Below are positions 42,300-51,368 of a stretch of 64,000 bases of DNA, piece by piece. Below the pieces are notes generated by a model, which did not search any database, was not told where the DNA came from, and was given only the letters and a program-made list of their open reading frames with translations. This stretch comes from Comamonadaceae bacterium (GTDB taxonomy: Bacteria; Pseudomonadota; Gammaproteobacteria; Burkholderiales; Burkholderiaceae_C), in the NCBI GenBank assembly GCA_947375135.1, contig CANCER010000007.1:62001-126000 (forward strand). Reading direction: 5' to 3'. Each line of letters opens with the position of its first letter. The stretch's first letter is position 1. A program made the translations under genes and the position numbers.

Positions 42300-43296
42300 A
42301 TCACCACCCCTTAGCTTCTCGGTCCAGGACATTGCCGAACGGGCGGGGGTGTCCACAGCAACCGTATCGAGGGTACTCAACCAGAGTGAGCTGGTGCGCC
42401 CGAAAACCCGCGCCAAGGTGGAAGCCGTGATTGCGGAGATCGGCTACCAACCCAATGCGCTCGCCCGCAATCTGCGCACCGCCGAGAGCCGCATGTTGCT
42501 GACCATGGTGCCGGACTTCGGTAACCCTTTTTATGCAGAAATCGTACGCGGCATTGACTCCTATGCGCGCAGCAAGGGGTATCACGTGTTGTTGTGTGAC
42601 ACAGGTGCTGATGTTTCTCAAGAGGGTACCTATTTCGATATGGTGCGCCATCGGCTAGCGGATGGTGCCATCTGCCTGGATCCGGATTCGATACAACATG
42701 CGATTTCAGTTGAAATGAAAGGTCTGAACTGGGTCGCGTGCTGTGAATACGATCCGGATGCAAATGTCCCCTACGTCGGGATCGACAACGAAAAGGCAGC
42801 ATTTGATGCAGTGACTTACCTCATTGGACAGGGTTGCAAGAACATCGCGTTAATAAACAGCGATGAACGTTATCGCTATGCACGCGATCGCGCCAAGGGC
42901 TACGAAGCTGCGCTCTCCCAGGCTGGTATAAAAAGAATGCCTCAGAAATTCACCAGTGGCCTTGAGTTCGAGAACGGTCATAGAGCTGCCACGGAACTTC
43001 TCAAAAGTAGCCGAAAACCTGACGCCATTTTTGCCGTATCCGACACGTTGGCAATCGGGGCCATCCGTGCAGTGAGAGACCTTGGACTTTCGGTTCCCCA
43101 CGACGTACGCGTTATGGGCTTTGACAACATTCCCATCGGAACCATCATGGAGCCGCAGCTCTCCACAGTTGCCCAACCCATGCGCGAGCTTGGCGAAACC
43201 GCAGCACGCCTCCTGATAGACCGGCTACGCAACCCTTTCGCCAGCACGGACGGTATCTTGCTCAAGCATGAGTTGGTGCTGCGCCAATCGGCCTGA
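42292..43296 (+). CDS. LacI-family transcriptional repressor
   Basis: ATG 42292 follows GGAG; 334 aa. The HTH reads 'FSVQDIAERAGVSTATVSRVLNQSELVRPKTRAKVEAVIAEIGYQPN' with the hinge helix 'NALARNLR', followed by a sugar-binding-protein-like effector domain ('PDFGNPFYAEIVRGIDSYARSKGYHVLLCDTG', 'VRVMGFDNIPIGTIMEPQLSTVAQP'). It is the obvious reader of the paired operators at 35986-36061 and lies inside the operon, giving autoregulation. The inducer is probably the imported sugar or a catabolite. Confidence 0.93.
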   Translation: MSESPPLSFSVQDIAERAGVSTATVSRVLNQSELVRPKTRAKVEAVIAEIGYQPNALARNLRTAESRMLLTMVPDFGNPFYAEIVRGIDSYARSKGYHVLLCDTGADVSQEGTYFDMVRHRLADGAICLDPDSIQHAISVEMKGLNWVACCEYDPDANVPYVGIDNEKAAFDAVTYLIGQGCKNIALINSDERYRYARDRAKGYEAALSQAGIKRMPQKFTSGLEFENGHRAATELLKSSRKPDAIFAVSDTLAIGAIRAVRDLGLSVPHDVRVMGFDNIPIGTIMEPQLSTVAQPMRELGETAARLLIDRLRNPFASTDGILLKHELVLRQSA

Positions 43297-43322
43297 ACGA
43301 TACAGAAGTAAAGAAAGACACT

Positions 43323-44402
43323 ATGAAAACCATGCAAGGCCCCGGCATATTCCTGGCCCAGTTTTCTGGAAAGCAGCAGCCGTTTGATACGCTTGAAAAT
43401 ATGGCGCGCTGGGCGGCATCGCTCGGATACCGGGGAGTACAGATTCCCACAAGTGATCCCCACATCTTCGATTTGGAGAAGGCGGCTGTCAGTCAGACTT
43501 ATTGCGATGAGATTGTTGGGATACTGGCTTCACACGGTATGGTTGCCACCGAGCTCTCTACCCATCTACAAGGCCAACAAGTCGCCGTTCATCCAGCCTA
43601 CGAAAGTCTTTTCGATGGATTCGCTCCTATGGCGTTACGCGGAAATGGGGCCGCCAAACAGGAGTGGGCAGTTCAACAGATGCTTTTGGCCGCCAAAGCC
43701 TCCCAGCGTATGGGACTGAAGGCGCATGCCACCTTCTCGGGCGCCTTGGCATGGCCGTACTTGTACCCCTGGCCGCAGCGACCCAGTGGTTTGGTGGAAC
43801 TGGCGTTCGAAGAATTAGCGCGTCGCTGGCTGCCTATTCTTAATGCCTTTGATGCAGCGGGAGTCGATCTATGCTACGAGTTGCATCCGGGAGAAGACCT
43901 ATTCGATGGCGTAACGTTTGAACGCTTTCTGGCTGCTACGCATAACCACCCTCGCGCCAACATTCTCTACGACCCAAGTCACTTCCTGTTGCAGCAACTC
44001 GATTACCTCGCCTTCATCGATATCTACCACGAGCGTATTCGCGCATTCCATGTGAAGGACGCTGAATTCAAGGGCAATGGCCGACAGGGTGTTTATGGAG
44101 GCTTTGAGGGTTGGCTGCAGCGCGCTGGGCGCTTCCGATCGCTTGGCGACGGTCAGGTGGCGTTTGGTGAAATTTTCTCGAAATTGGCGCAATACGACTA
44201 CACAGGTTGGGCCGTACTGGAATGGGAGTGCTGCCTGAAGAATGCTGAAGATGGTGCACGGGAAGGTGCGCAGTTCATCAGTGATCACATCATTCGCGTG
44301 GCAGATCGTGCCTTTGACGACTTTGCATCAAGTGGTGCGAACCGCCAACAGCTCGCCCGTTTGATGGGTTTTGATACCCCCATTTTTGCCAAAGCCGCAT
44401 GA
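43323..44402 (+). CDS. Sugar phosphate isomerase/epimerase-like TIM barrel (second)
   Basis: The 359-aa protein is a longer TIM barrel of the xylose-isomerase-like superfamily. Metal ligands are suggested by 'LCYELHPGEDLFDG', 'NILYDPSHFLLQQLDYL', 'FHVKDAEF' and 'WAVLEWECC'. It differs strongly in length and sequence from the first TIM barrel (36110), so the two catalyse different steps. Its stop overlaps the start of the second Gfo/Idh/MocA gene. Confidence 0.85.
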   Translation: MKTMQGPGIFLAQFSGKQQPFDTLENMARWAASLGYRGVQIPTSDPHIFDLEKAAVSQTYCDEIVGILASHGMVATELSTHLQGQQVAVHPAYESLFDGFAPMALRGNGAAKQEWAVQQMLLAAKASQRMGLKAHATFSGALAWPYLYPWPQRPSGLVELAFEELARRWLPILNAFDAAGVDLCYELHPGEDLFDGVTFERFLAATHNHPRANILYDPSHFLLQQLDYLAFIDIYHERIRAFHVKDAEFKGNGRQGVYGGFEGWLQRAGRFRSLGDGQVAFGEIFSKLAQYDYTGWAVLEWECCLKNAEDGAREGAQFISDHIIRVADRAFDDFASSGANRQQLARLMGFDTPIFAKAA

Positions 44403-45535
44403 GCCGCCGCATTCGCCTGGGAATGGTCGGTGGCGGGGAGGGCAGCTTTATAGGTGCTGCGCACCGGGTGGCTGCACGCCTTGATGATGAATACGAATTG
44501 GTGGCTGCGGCGCTCTCATCTGACGCTGCCCGTGCGCAAAGTAGTGGCGCCAAGTTGCATCTCGCCCCGCAGCGCTGCTATGAAAATTATGCAGCGATGG
44601 CCCAAGCGGAAGGGGCGCGTTCGGACGGTATTGATGTGGTTGCTATCGTTACGCCCAATCATTTGCATGTGCCGGTGGCCCGGGCCTTTCTGGAGCAAGG
44701 CATTCACGTCATTTGCGACAAGCCGCTGGGCATTTCGGTTGCGGAAGTGGAAGACTTACGCCGGCAGGTGCAAAGCAGTGGGCTGATGTTGATGGTCACA
44801 CATACCTATAGTGCTTACCCCATGGTGCGCCATGCCCGTGCATTGGTGCAACAAGGCGCAATAGGCGATGTGCGCGTGGTACAGGTGGAATACGCGCAGG
44901 ATTGGCTGTCTGAGCCGTTGGAGTTAACCGGTCAGAAGCAGGCGGCCTGGCGTTCCAACCCCGCCCTGGCCGGACCGGCCGGAGCATTGGGTGACATTGG
45001 TACGCATGCGTTTCATTTGGCTGAGTTTGTCACGGGGCTACGTACGGAAGCAGTTTGTGCCGGACTAAGCACATTCGTGCCAGGGCGCACGTTGGACGAC
45101 GATGTGCAGGTCATGTTGCGCTTTCAAGGCGGCGCGCGGGGCATGTTGTGGGCCAGTCAGGTGGCCGTGGGTAATAGCAACAGGCTTCAGCTGCGCGTAT
45201 ATGGCAGCCAGGGGGGGCTGCATTTTGACCACGCTAAACAGGACCAACTGCTATTTTCTAAACTCGGCGCAGCGGAGCAAACCATTTACCGTGGAAGCAC
45301 GGCGGCCAACAGTTCGGCTGCGGCCGCTACGCGCTTGCCTTGCGGCCACCCGGAAGGTTACTTTGAGGCCTTTGCAAATCTCTACCGTGAGTTCGCAGCC
45401 AGTTGGAGGCAATACCAGCTGGGTTCGTCCCAAACGGGAAATTATCCTGACATTGCAGACGGTTGCCGTGGCGTGGCATTCATCGATTCGACCTTAAAGA
45501 GCAGTGCGTCAGGCGGCCATTGGGTCGCATTGTGA
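44399..45535 (+). CDS. Gfo/Idh/MocA-family oxidoreductase (second)
   Basis: The start overlaps the previous stop (ATGA); 378 aa. N-terminal NAD(P) fold 'RLGMVGGGEGSFIGAAHRVAA', family motif 'VICDKPLG' (DKP instead of EKP), and C-terminal 'GALGDIGTHAFHLAEFVTGL'. It is the second member of the family in the cluster; a pathway that oxidises a sugar, rearranges the keto form and then reduces it would use two such enzymes. It is the last gene of the island. Confidence 0.88.
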   Translation: MSRRIRLGMVGGGEGSFIGAAHRVAARLDDEYELVAAALSSDAARAQSSGAKLHLAPQRCYENYAAMAQAEGARSDGIDVVAIVTPNHLHVPVARAFLEQGIHVICDKPLGISVAEVEDLRRQVQSSGLMLMVTHTYSAYPMVRHARALVQQGAIGDVRVVQVEYAQDWLSEPLELTGQKQAAWRSNPALAGPAGALGDIGTHAFHLAEFVTGLRTEAVCAGLSTFVPGRTLDDDVQVMLRFQGGARGMLWASQVAVGNSNRLQLRVYGSQGGLHFDHAKQDQLLFSKLGAAEQTIYRGSTAANSSAAAATRLPCGHPEGYFEAFANLYREFAASWRQYQLGSSQTGNYPDIADGCRGVAFIDSTLKSSASGGHWVAL

Positions 45536-45715
45536 AGACTGCTGTGAGTACCCAGAGCTTGCGTGCTTCAGCTATTGCATTTGATGCTTTGCACCGCAAG
45601 ACTGCAGACCAGTTGTCAACGGCTGAAGCACGATTTTTTGGAGCGAATGACTGGGGTTGAGTGTTCGGAGCTGTCTAACCTCTTAAGACGCCAAACTGCA
45701 GCCCGGAGGCCAGGC

Positions 45716-47110
45716 TCAGTTCGCGCTCCAGCGCCCCGCGATATTTTTCAGCAGGGTATTCACCGCCGCCAGTTGCCGGTTGCGCACTGTCAGCAGCGTG
45801 GTCTCGGCGGTGAGCGCAGCACTTTGTGCGGCGCTGACGTTGAGGTAACTCACGGTGCCGGCGCGGTACTGCGCGGTCACGATGTCCAGATTGCGCTGCG
45901 CCGATTGGAGGGCTTCGGTTTGGGCGTTCACCTCGTCCTGCAGGCGGCCGGATAGCACGAGGTTGTCCTCCACTTCCTGCAGCGCGGTCAGCACCAACTG
46001 GCGGTAGCTGGCGGTCACTTGCTCGGCGTTGGCACGCGCCTGCGCACGGGCCTGTTTGCGCGCGCCGCCATCCAGAAGCGACTGGGTCAGTCCGGCACCC
46101 AGATTCCACAGCAGGTTGGGAGTACTGAGCAGATTGGCAATCGAATTCTGGCCGTAGCCCGCCGAGGCCGACAGGCTGAGCGCGGGAAACAAGGCGGCAT
46201 CGGTGACGCCGATCTGCGCGTAGGCCGCCTTCACGCGTTCGCGTGCGGCGGCAATGTCCGGGCGGCGCTCCAGCAGGGTGGAGGGCAGGGAGGACGGCAC
46301 CGCCACGGTGGCCGGCAGCACGGCGGTGCGCAGCACCGTCAAACCGGAGGGCGGCAGGCCCAGCAGCACGGCCAGCGTATGTTCCAGTTGCGCGCGCTGG
46401 ACCATGGTGTCGGCCAGTTGGGTCTGCGCGCTGCTGAGCTGGGTTTGGGCCTGCAGCACATCGGTCAGACCCGCCACGCCTGCACGGTAGCGCACCTGGG
46501 TCAGCTCCAGAGACTTTTGATAGGCCAGCACATTGCGTTGCACCAGCGCCTGTTGCGCCTCCGCCGCACGCAGCGAGAAATAGCCTTGCGCCAGCGCCGC
46601 CTGCACCGACAGGCGCGCCGCTGCCAAGTCGGCCTCGGAGGCCTGCACCGTGGCCTGCGCACCCTGTGTTGCCATCGACAGCCGTCCCCACAGATCGAGC
46701 TCCCAGGAGGCGCTGGCAGTGAGTGCCAGATTGTTGCCGGGGTTCGCTGCGGCGCTGGAGGTGGCCGTATAGGCGCGCGTGCCATTCAACCCGGTAGCGA
46801 GGGTGGGGTACATCGCGCTCTGGCTGGCATCCAGCGCGGCACGCGCCGCGGCGCGTTGGGCCACCGCAGCCTTCAAGGTTTCGTTGCCGATCACCACGCG
46901 GCGCTCCAGGTCGTCGAGCACCGGGTCTTGGAACAGCGTCCACCAGGCATCGGGCACCGCGGTCGCAACGGCCTGCGCATCCGGCAGCGCCTCCTTGAAC
47001 TGCGCCGGTGCGGTGGCCGGTTCGGGCGGGGTCATCGGGGTGACAGCGCAGGCGCCCAGCAGCAGCGTGACAGCCAGTGCCAACAGGGTTTGGGTAAAGC
47101 GGGTCAACAT
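45716..47110 (-). CDS. NodT/OprM-type outer-membrane efflux lipoprotein
   Basis: ATG 47110 begins a 464-aa protein with a lipobox ('LAVTLLLGAC', Cys about residue 20). The two TolC-like repeats show coiled-coil heptads ('VAQRAAARAALDASQSAMYPTLATGLNGTR', 'LERRPDIAAARERVKAAYAQIGVTDAALFPALSLSASAGY'). Such lipoproteins form the outer-membrane exit duct of RND pumps. The expected periplasmic adaptor and inner-membrane pump genes are missing, except for a pump fragment 8 bases upstream, so it may be orphaned or recruited by a pump encoded elsewhere. Confidence 0.92.
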   Translation of the reverse strand: MLTRFTQTLLALAVTLLLGACAVTPMTPPEPATAPAQFKEALPDAQAVATAVPDAWWTLFQDPVLDDLERRVVIGNETLKAAVAQRAAARAALDASQSAMYPTLATGLNGTRAYTATSSAAANPGNNLALTASASWELDLWGRLSMATQGAQATVQASEADLAAARLSVQAALAQGYFSLRAAEAQQALVQRNVLAYQKSLELTQVRYRAGVAGLTDVLQAQTQLSSAQTQLADTMVQRAQLEHTLAVLLGLPPSGLTVLRTAVLPATVAVPSSLPSTLLERRPDIAAARERVKAAYAQIGVTDAALFPALSLSASAGYGQNSIANLLSTPNLLWNLGAGLTQSLLDGGARKQARAQARANAEQVTASYRQLVLTALQEVEDNLVLSGRLQDEVNAQTEALQSAQRNLDIVTAQYRAGTVSYLNVSAAQSAALTAETTLLTVRNRQLAAVNTLLKNIAGRWSAN

Positions 47111-47117
47111 AAAGACC

Positions 47118-47405
47118 TCAGGCGGGTTCGCCAACGATGGTTACAGGTGCTGCCACAGGACGCAGGCGTTTGCTCTTCAGCCGGTCCATCAGCACATAGA
47201 CCAGCGGCGTGGTGTACAGCGTGAGCAACTGGCTCAGGATCAGGCCGCCCACGATGGCAATGCCCAGCGGTTGGCGCATCTCGGCGCCGTCGCCCGTGCC
47301 CAGGGCCAGCGGCATGGCGCCAAAAATGGCGGCCAGGGTGGTCATCAGAATAGGGCGCAGGCGCAGGCGCAGGCGGGCGGCGCGGTAAATGGCGGCAGGC
47401 GCGCT
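47118..47405 (-). pseudogene. C-terminal fragment of an RND efflux permease
   Basis: The segment '[60 protein letters not shown]' is the last transmembrane part of an MdtB/MdtC/AcrB-class pump that normally exceeds 1,000 residues. Upstream residues in the same frame (to 47567) are not pump-like, so more than 90% of the gene is gone. The position, 8 bases from the NodT-type lipoprotein start, is where an intact pump gene would end. Confidence 0.75.
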
Positions 47406-47579
47406 GGCCTGGCCGGTGCGCTGCCGGGCGATGCCGGCCATGTCCATCAGCTTCTGGCCCAGTGCCCAAGAGATCCGGTTTTCCACGGCCCGGGGGGGGG
47501 TAGTGACTTCGGTGATGGACGACCGCGTGGTCTGCCTGGCGTCCGCGCAAAAGTAGGCGCTTGCCACACCGCCGGCACG

Positions 47580-48296
47580 CTACGGGACGCTGCCCTTGAG
47601 CAGGTCCGGGTAGCGCTGCAGCAGTTGCTGGCCCAGGGCCTGTACCGCAGGGGAGTCCACGCCACGCGGGCGGGGCAGGTCGACGGGCAGTTCCAGGGCG
47701 ATGTGGGAAGGCCCGGCGCTCAGGAACAGCACCCGGTCGGCCAGGCACAGCGCTTCCTGCAGGTTGTGCGTCACAAACAGCACCGTGGGTTGTGTGCCCT
47801 GCCACAGCGCCAGCAAATGGGCGCGCAACTGGTCGGCGGTGGGGGCGTCCAGCGACGCAAAGGGTTCGTCCATCAGCAGCAACTGGGGCGCCACCAGAAA
47901 GGCGCGCAGCAGGGCCACGCGGCGCTGCATGCCACCAGAGAGTTGGTTGGGAAACAGATGCGCGCAGTCCTTCAGACCTACACGCTCCAGCGACTCTACG
48001 AGCCGGGCCCCGGTGGCCGCCGGGTCCACCAGCGCCAGGTTCTGTGCCACCGTGAGCCAGGGCATGAGGCGCGGTTCCTGGAACATGAAGCCTGTTGTGC
48101 CCGCGCGGGGCAGCGACAGTTGGCCCTCAAAGGCTGTGTCCAGCCCGCTGATGATTTTCAGTAAGGTGCTTTTCCCAACACCCGAGGGGCCGACGATGGC
48201 CACAAACTCACCCGGGCGTGCGGTGAAGTGCAGGTCCCTGATGGCGCAGTGGCCGTTGGCAAAGCGTTTGGCCTGGATGGAAACCGAGAGCGTCAT
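47580..48296 (-). CDS. ABC importer ATPase (SsuB/TauB-like)
   Basis: The start overlaps the permease stop (ATGA). The 238-aa ATPase has Walker A 'GPSGVGKST', Q-loop 'FMFQEPRLMPWLTV', signature 'LSGGMQRRVALLRAFL', Walker B 'LLLMDEPFASLD' and switch 'FVTHNLQEAL', typical of the nitrate/sulfonate/taurine importer class. It is the last gene of a three-gene importer operon. Confidence 0.92.
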   Translation of the reverse strand: MTLSVSIQAKRFANGHCAIRDLHFTARPGEFVAIVGPSGVGKSTLLKIISGLDTAFEGQLSLPRAGTTGFMFQEPRLMPWLTVAQNLALVDPAATGARLVESLERVGLKDCAHLFPNQLSGGMQRRVALLRAFLVAPQLLLMDEPFASLDAPTADQLRAHLLALWQGTQPTVLFVTHNLQEALCLADRVLFLSAGPSHIALELPVDLPRPRGVDSPAVQALGQQLLQRYPDLLKGSVP

Positions 48297-49066
48297 GCAC
48301 GCCACCGGTTCAGGCGGTTTTCCAGCGGCCGCAGCAGCGCGGCCTCCAGAAAAAAGATCAGCGCGGAAAAGGCCAGGGTGTAGGCCAGGATGCTGGTGAT
48401 GTCAAAGAAGTGGAAGAAGCTGCCGATCTGAAAGCCCACGCCATCGCTGCGGCCCAGCAATTCCACCACGAGCACGATTTTCCAGATCAGTGCCAGGCCG
48501 TTGCGTGCCGAGCTGAACAGGTAGGGGTAGAGCTGGGGCAGATAGACCTTGAAGAAGCAGGCGGTGCGGGACAGGCGGTAGACCCGGGCCACTTCCATCA
48601 GGTCGGTGTCGATGGCACGTGCCCCCTCGCGCAGGTTGATCGCCACCATGGGGATTTTGTTGACCACGACGGCCAGGATGGCGGCGGTCTCGCTCAGTCC
48701 AAACCAGATGTAGCACAGGATGGTGGTCACCAGGGCCGGCACGTTCAGGCCCAGAATCAGAAAACTGTCGAGCACCCGGTCCACGCGCCGGGAGCGCCCC
48801 ATGAGCAGCCCCAAGCCCACGCCCAAGAGCATGGCCAGACAGAAACTGATGGCGACGCGGGTAATGGTTTGCCCCAGGTGAAACAGCAAATCGCCGGAGC
48901 TGATTTCGCGCAGCAGCACCTCCGCCACCGCCAGCGGCGTGGGCAGCACGCGGCTGTGCGCCCGCATGGCCACAAGCTGCCACACAAGCGCCAAGGCCAG
49001 CAAAGGCCAGACCCTGGACCAGGTGCCTGACCGTGTGGCGCGTTCCGAACTCAATTCTTCGGACAT
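48293..49066 (-). CDS. ABC importer permease (SsuC/TauC-like)
   Basis: A 257-aa protein with about six spans and the EAA-loop region 'IDTDLMEVARVYRLSRTACFFKVYLPQLYPYLFSS', as in SsuC-type permeases. It overlaps both neighbours (16 bases with the binding protein, 4 with the ATPase), so the operon is translationally coupled. Confidence 0.92.
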   Translation of the reverse strand: MSEELSSERATRSGTWSRVWPLLALALVWQLVAMRAHSRVLPTPLAVAEVLLREISSGDLLFHLGQTITRVAISFCLAMLLGVGLGLLMGRSRRVDRVLDSFLILGLNVPALVTTILCYIWFGLSETAAILAVVVNKIPMVAINLREGARAIDTDLMEVARVYRLSRTACFFKVYLPQLYPYLFSSARNGLALIWKIVLVVELLGRSDGVGFQIGSFFHFFDITSILAYTLAFSALIFFLEAALLRPLENRLNRWRA

Positions 49067-50061
49067 GCGGGCAATTTAAAGCCATTCCAGAAGGTGCCGT
49101 CCGACAGCACCTTGGACTTGCCCACCAGTTTTTCGCCACCCGTCTCGGCCAGGATTTTGAACACGCTGGCCACACCGGCTTCGTAATCGGCGTCGGCGCA
49201 GGTAGGAATGCCGTTGCGGTAGCCGGTTTTGAGGGCCAGAAAGGTGGCTTGGTCTTCTGCACGCATCAGGGGCTTGAGGCGCTCCCACTCCGCGTCGCTA
49301 CGAGCCATGATGGATTTGGCTTCCATGGAGGCCGCCATAAAGCGCTCCATGGTTTGCGGGTTCTGGTTGGCCCAGTCTTCGCGGAACACCCAGCCGATCA
49401 AGGGAACGGGTTTGTCCACCCCCAGGCCCGCCAGGATGTCGGGCAGCTTGATCAGCGGTCGCATGCCGTTGGCTTCCAGTCGGGCATCAAAATGCCAGAC
49501 GTTCAGCGCCGCGTTCACTTGGCCCGACAGCGCCAGCTCATTGAGCAGGGGCGGCGCGGCATACACCGGCTTGGCGGCAGTGGCCAGGTCCATACCGAGC
49601 TTCTTATTGGCGTAGGCGCGCAGCAGCAACCAGGTCTTGTCGGACGGGCCGCCGCTGATGCCGATCGATTTGCCTTTGAGATCGGCCAGGCTGCGCAGGC
49701 CGCTGTCGGCTTTGACCATGACCGAGCCCACGGCATTGGAATAGGGGGTGAAGGTGTAGGCACTGCCTTCCGCGCGCTGGCGCGTGACCCAGATCCAGTC
49801 GGACACGATGACATCCACCGCGCCGCCCTGCAGGGCCACGGTGGAGGCATCGCCCGAGGCGAGCGGCACGATCTTCAGATTCAGGCCGCGTTTTTGTGCC
49901 AGTTTGTGGGCCTGCATGACGTCCAGTTCCCAGGCCACTGTTCCAAACTGGAGCACTCCCACGCGCAGTGTTGCACCGCCTCCATCGGCCGCAGGGACCG
50001 TGGTGGCAAACAAGGCCATCAAAAGGCCGAAAAGGAGTGGGATCAGGGTGCGCTGGAACAT
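49051..50061 (-). CDS. ABC importer substrate-binding protein (SsuA/THI5-like)
   Basis: The 336-aa periplasmic protein has a signal peptide ending at about 'TTVPAAD' and the NMT1/THI5-like fold: 'LRVGVLQFGTVAWELDVMQAHKLAQKRGLNLKIVPL', 'GGAVDVIVSDWIWVTRQR', 'LADLKGKSIGISGGPSDKTWLLL'. Ligands of this class include sulfonates, nitrate, pyrimidine precursors and others; nothing here fixes the substrate. An unknown secreted protein is encoded 87 bases upstream on the same strand. Confidence 0.9.
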   Translation of the reverse strand: MFQRTLIPLLFGLLMALFATTVPAADGGGATLRVGVLQFGTVAWELDVMQAHKLAQKRGLNLKIVPLASGDASTVALQGGAVDVIVSDWIWVTRQRAEGSAYTFTPYSNAVGSVMVKADSGLRSLADLKGKSIGISGGPSDKTWLLLRAYANKKLGMDLATAAKPVYAAPPLLNELALSGQVNAALNVWHFDARLEANGMRPLIKLPDILAGLGVDKPVPLIGWVFREDWANQNPQTMERFMAASMEAKSIMARSDAEWERLKPLMRAEDQATFLALKTGYRNGIPTCADADYEAGVASVFKILAETGGEKLVGKSKVLSDGTFWNGFKLPACPKN

Positions 50062-50148
50062 GAAAAAGCCGAAGCACCCGCAGGTGTTGTCTCGAATGGT
50101 GATAAGTTAACACACCCTTTGCAAGGCGCGTGCCAGTCGGGCCAATCC

Positions 50149-50730
50149 TTAGCGAATCAACAGGCGCTCGATCCAGCGCGCACCCGCAGGCACGTCGTCG
50201 CGCAGTGCGGCGTTGTAGGGCGGGGTAGCCAGGTCATCGGGGGGTGCGCTGATCAGGTTCAGGTCCACCGCCTGCGGGATGCCGACCAGTCCGGCTTCGT
50301 CGCGTTCGAGCCGGTAGTACAAACCGTTCCACAACTTGGCGCCGAAGTCTCTGGGCTGCTTGAACAGAAACAACAGGTTGTGCTCCAGCCAGGCGTAGCG
50401 GGTGTCGGACACGACGTCCGGATTCTTGTAGGGGTAGGGTACGTGGCACATCACCTCGTCTGCGCCTTCCAGGCACTTGAACTCTTTCATGGACAGAAAG
50501 TGGTCGGTAAAGCGCGCGTGGTCCATGTGCAGAGTGAAGCCGGTACTGCCGTCGGGCTGTGGTTTGAAGTCGACCGTGCCCATGGGGATGAGCTGCTGGT
50601 CCCGGGTCAGGGCGCTGATGCGCTTGGTGCCGGAGAGCTCCCAGGCCCTGGCGGGCACCAGCTGGGTGAGCAGAAGTACAAGGGTTAAAAAGCGGCAGAT
50701 GCCGCGCAGGTTGTGAGCGAGGAGTTGCAT
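50149..50730 (-). CDS. Secreted protein of unknown function (193 aa)
   Basis: The N-terminus is a signal peptide (to about 'LTQLVPARA'), followed by a roughly 165-residue globular domain beginning 'WELSGTKRISALTRDQQLIPMGTVDF'. It contains 'HMDHARFTDHFLSMKEFKCLEGADEVMCHVPYPYKNPDVVSD', with two Cys that could pair and several His/Asp that could bind metal. No family is recognised. It precedes the SsuABC-like importer on the same strand, suggesting a periplasmic helper for the same substrate. Confidence 0.75.
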   Translation of the reverse strand: MQLLAHNLRGICRFLTLVLLLTQLVPARAWELSGTKRISALTRDQQLIPMGTVDFKPQPDGSTGFTLHMDHARFTDHFLSMKEFKCLEGADEVMCHVPYPYKNPDVVSDTRYAWLEHNLLFLFKQPRDFGAKLWNGLYYRLERDEAGLVGIPQAVDLNLISAPPDDLATPPYNAALRDDVPAGARWIERLLIR

Positions 50731-50853
50731 TGTTTTTTTGTCCTGATCGTTGTTCGCCTTTGGGCGATAGGGTGGTGACGACCTTTATTGTTGTACTCCC
50801 TCCCAAGCAGCTTGCGTGCCAAGGCCCGATCGGGCTGCAGCGGCGCAGCCTGC

Positions 50854-51021
50854 TTAGCGCAGCGACTCTTCCAGGTCGATTTGCATGGTGAGCCTATCGG
50901 CAATGGTGTCGAGTTGGGCGTTGAGCTCCTCCCGGTCCAGCGACTGCGGTACCTGACTGTGCGCCACCGCTTCAAACAGCGGGTCTGCGCTCATGGGTGC
51001 GCTGGTGACGGAGGTGTCCAT
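50854..51021 (-). CDS. Small acidic protein (55 aa)
   Basis: A 55-codon frame starting MDTSVTSAPMSADPLFEAVAHS and ending in a predicted amphipathic helix ('REELNAQLDTIADRLTMQIDLEESLR'). No family is recognised. It starts 17 bases after the cupin stop on the same strand and may be co-transcribed. No strong ribosome site is visible. Confidence 0.5.
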   Translation of the reverse strand: MDTSVTSAPMSADPLFEAVAHSQVPQSLDREELNAQLDTIADRLTMQIDLEESLR

Positions 51022-51038
51022 GTCGCGCACACTGATGC

Positions 51039-51368
51039 TTACGGGTGCAGCGCGATGGTGACCAGCGCGGATGCGTCTTCCAGTGCAGTCACACTGTGCG
51101 GTACCCGGCCCAGAAGAAACATCAAATGGCCGGCTTCCAGCAGCGTGGCCTGACCATCTACTTCGATGTTGAGAAGTCCCTCTACGCATTGGATGGTGAC
51201 TTCCCCGGACAGCTGGTGTGCGGGCATGGACTTGCCGGCCGGCAGCACCAGACGCATCACTTCCAGTTGGGCGGATTTGAACAGCGCCACCGTGTGCTGA
51301 TGGCTCAGGTCGTCACCGAAGGGCGTCACTGGAATGGGTTCGCCTGACTGTGCGTGGTGTATGGACAT
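51039..51368 (-). CDS. Cupin-domain protein (109 aa)
   Basis: A single small cupin barrel: 'MRLVLPAGKSMPAHQLSGEVTIQCVEGLLNIEVDG' and 'LLEAGHLMFLLGRVPHSVTALEDASALVTIAL'. Motif 1 keeps one His (PAH) and the Glu, and motif 2 keeps its His (PHSV), so metal binding is possible but one ligand is replaced. It may be a sensor or small enzyme. It lies beside the NsrR/NnrS nitric-oxide genes and ahead of an importer operon, without a clear link to either. Confidence 0.85.
   Translation of the reverse strand: MSIHHAQSGEPIPVTPFGDDLSHQHTVALFKSAQLEVMRLVLPAGKSMPAHQLSGEVTIQCVEGLLNIEVDGQATLLEAGHLMFLLGRVPHSVTALEDASALVTIALHP

Noticed and set aside
47340-47380. Tandem GCGCAG repeats
   Set aside because: They encode the Arg-Leu repeats in the RND pump fragment; not a separate repeat element.
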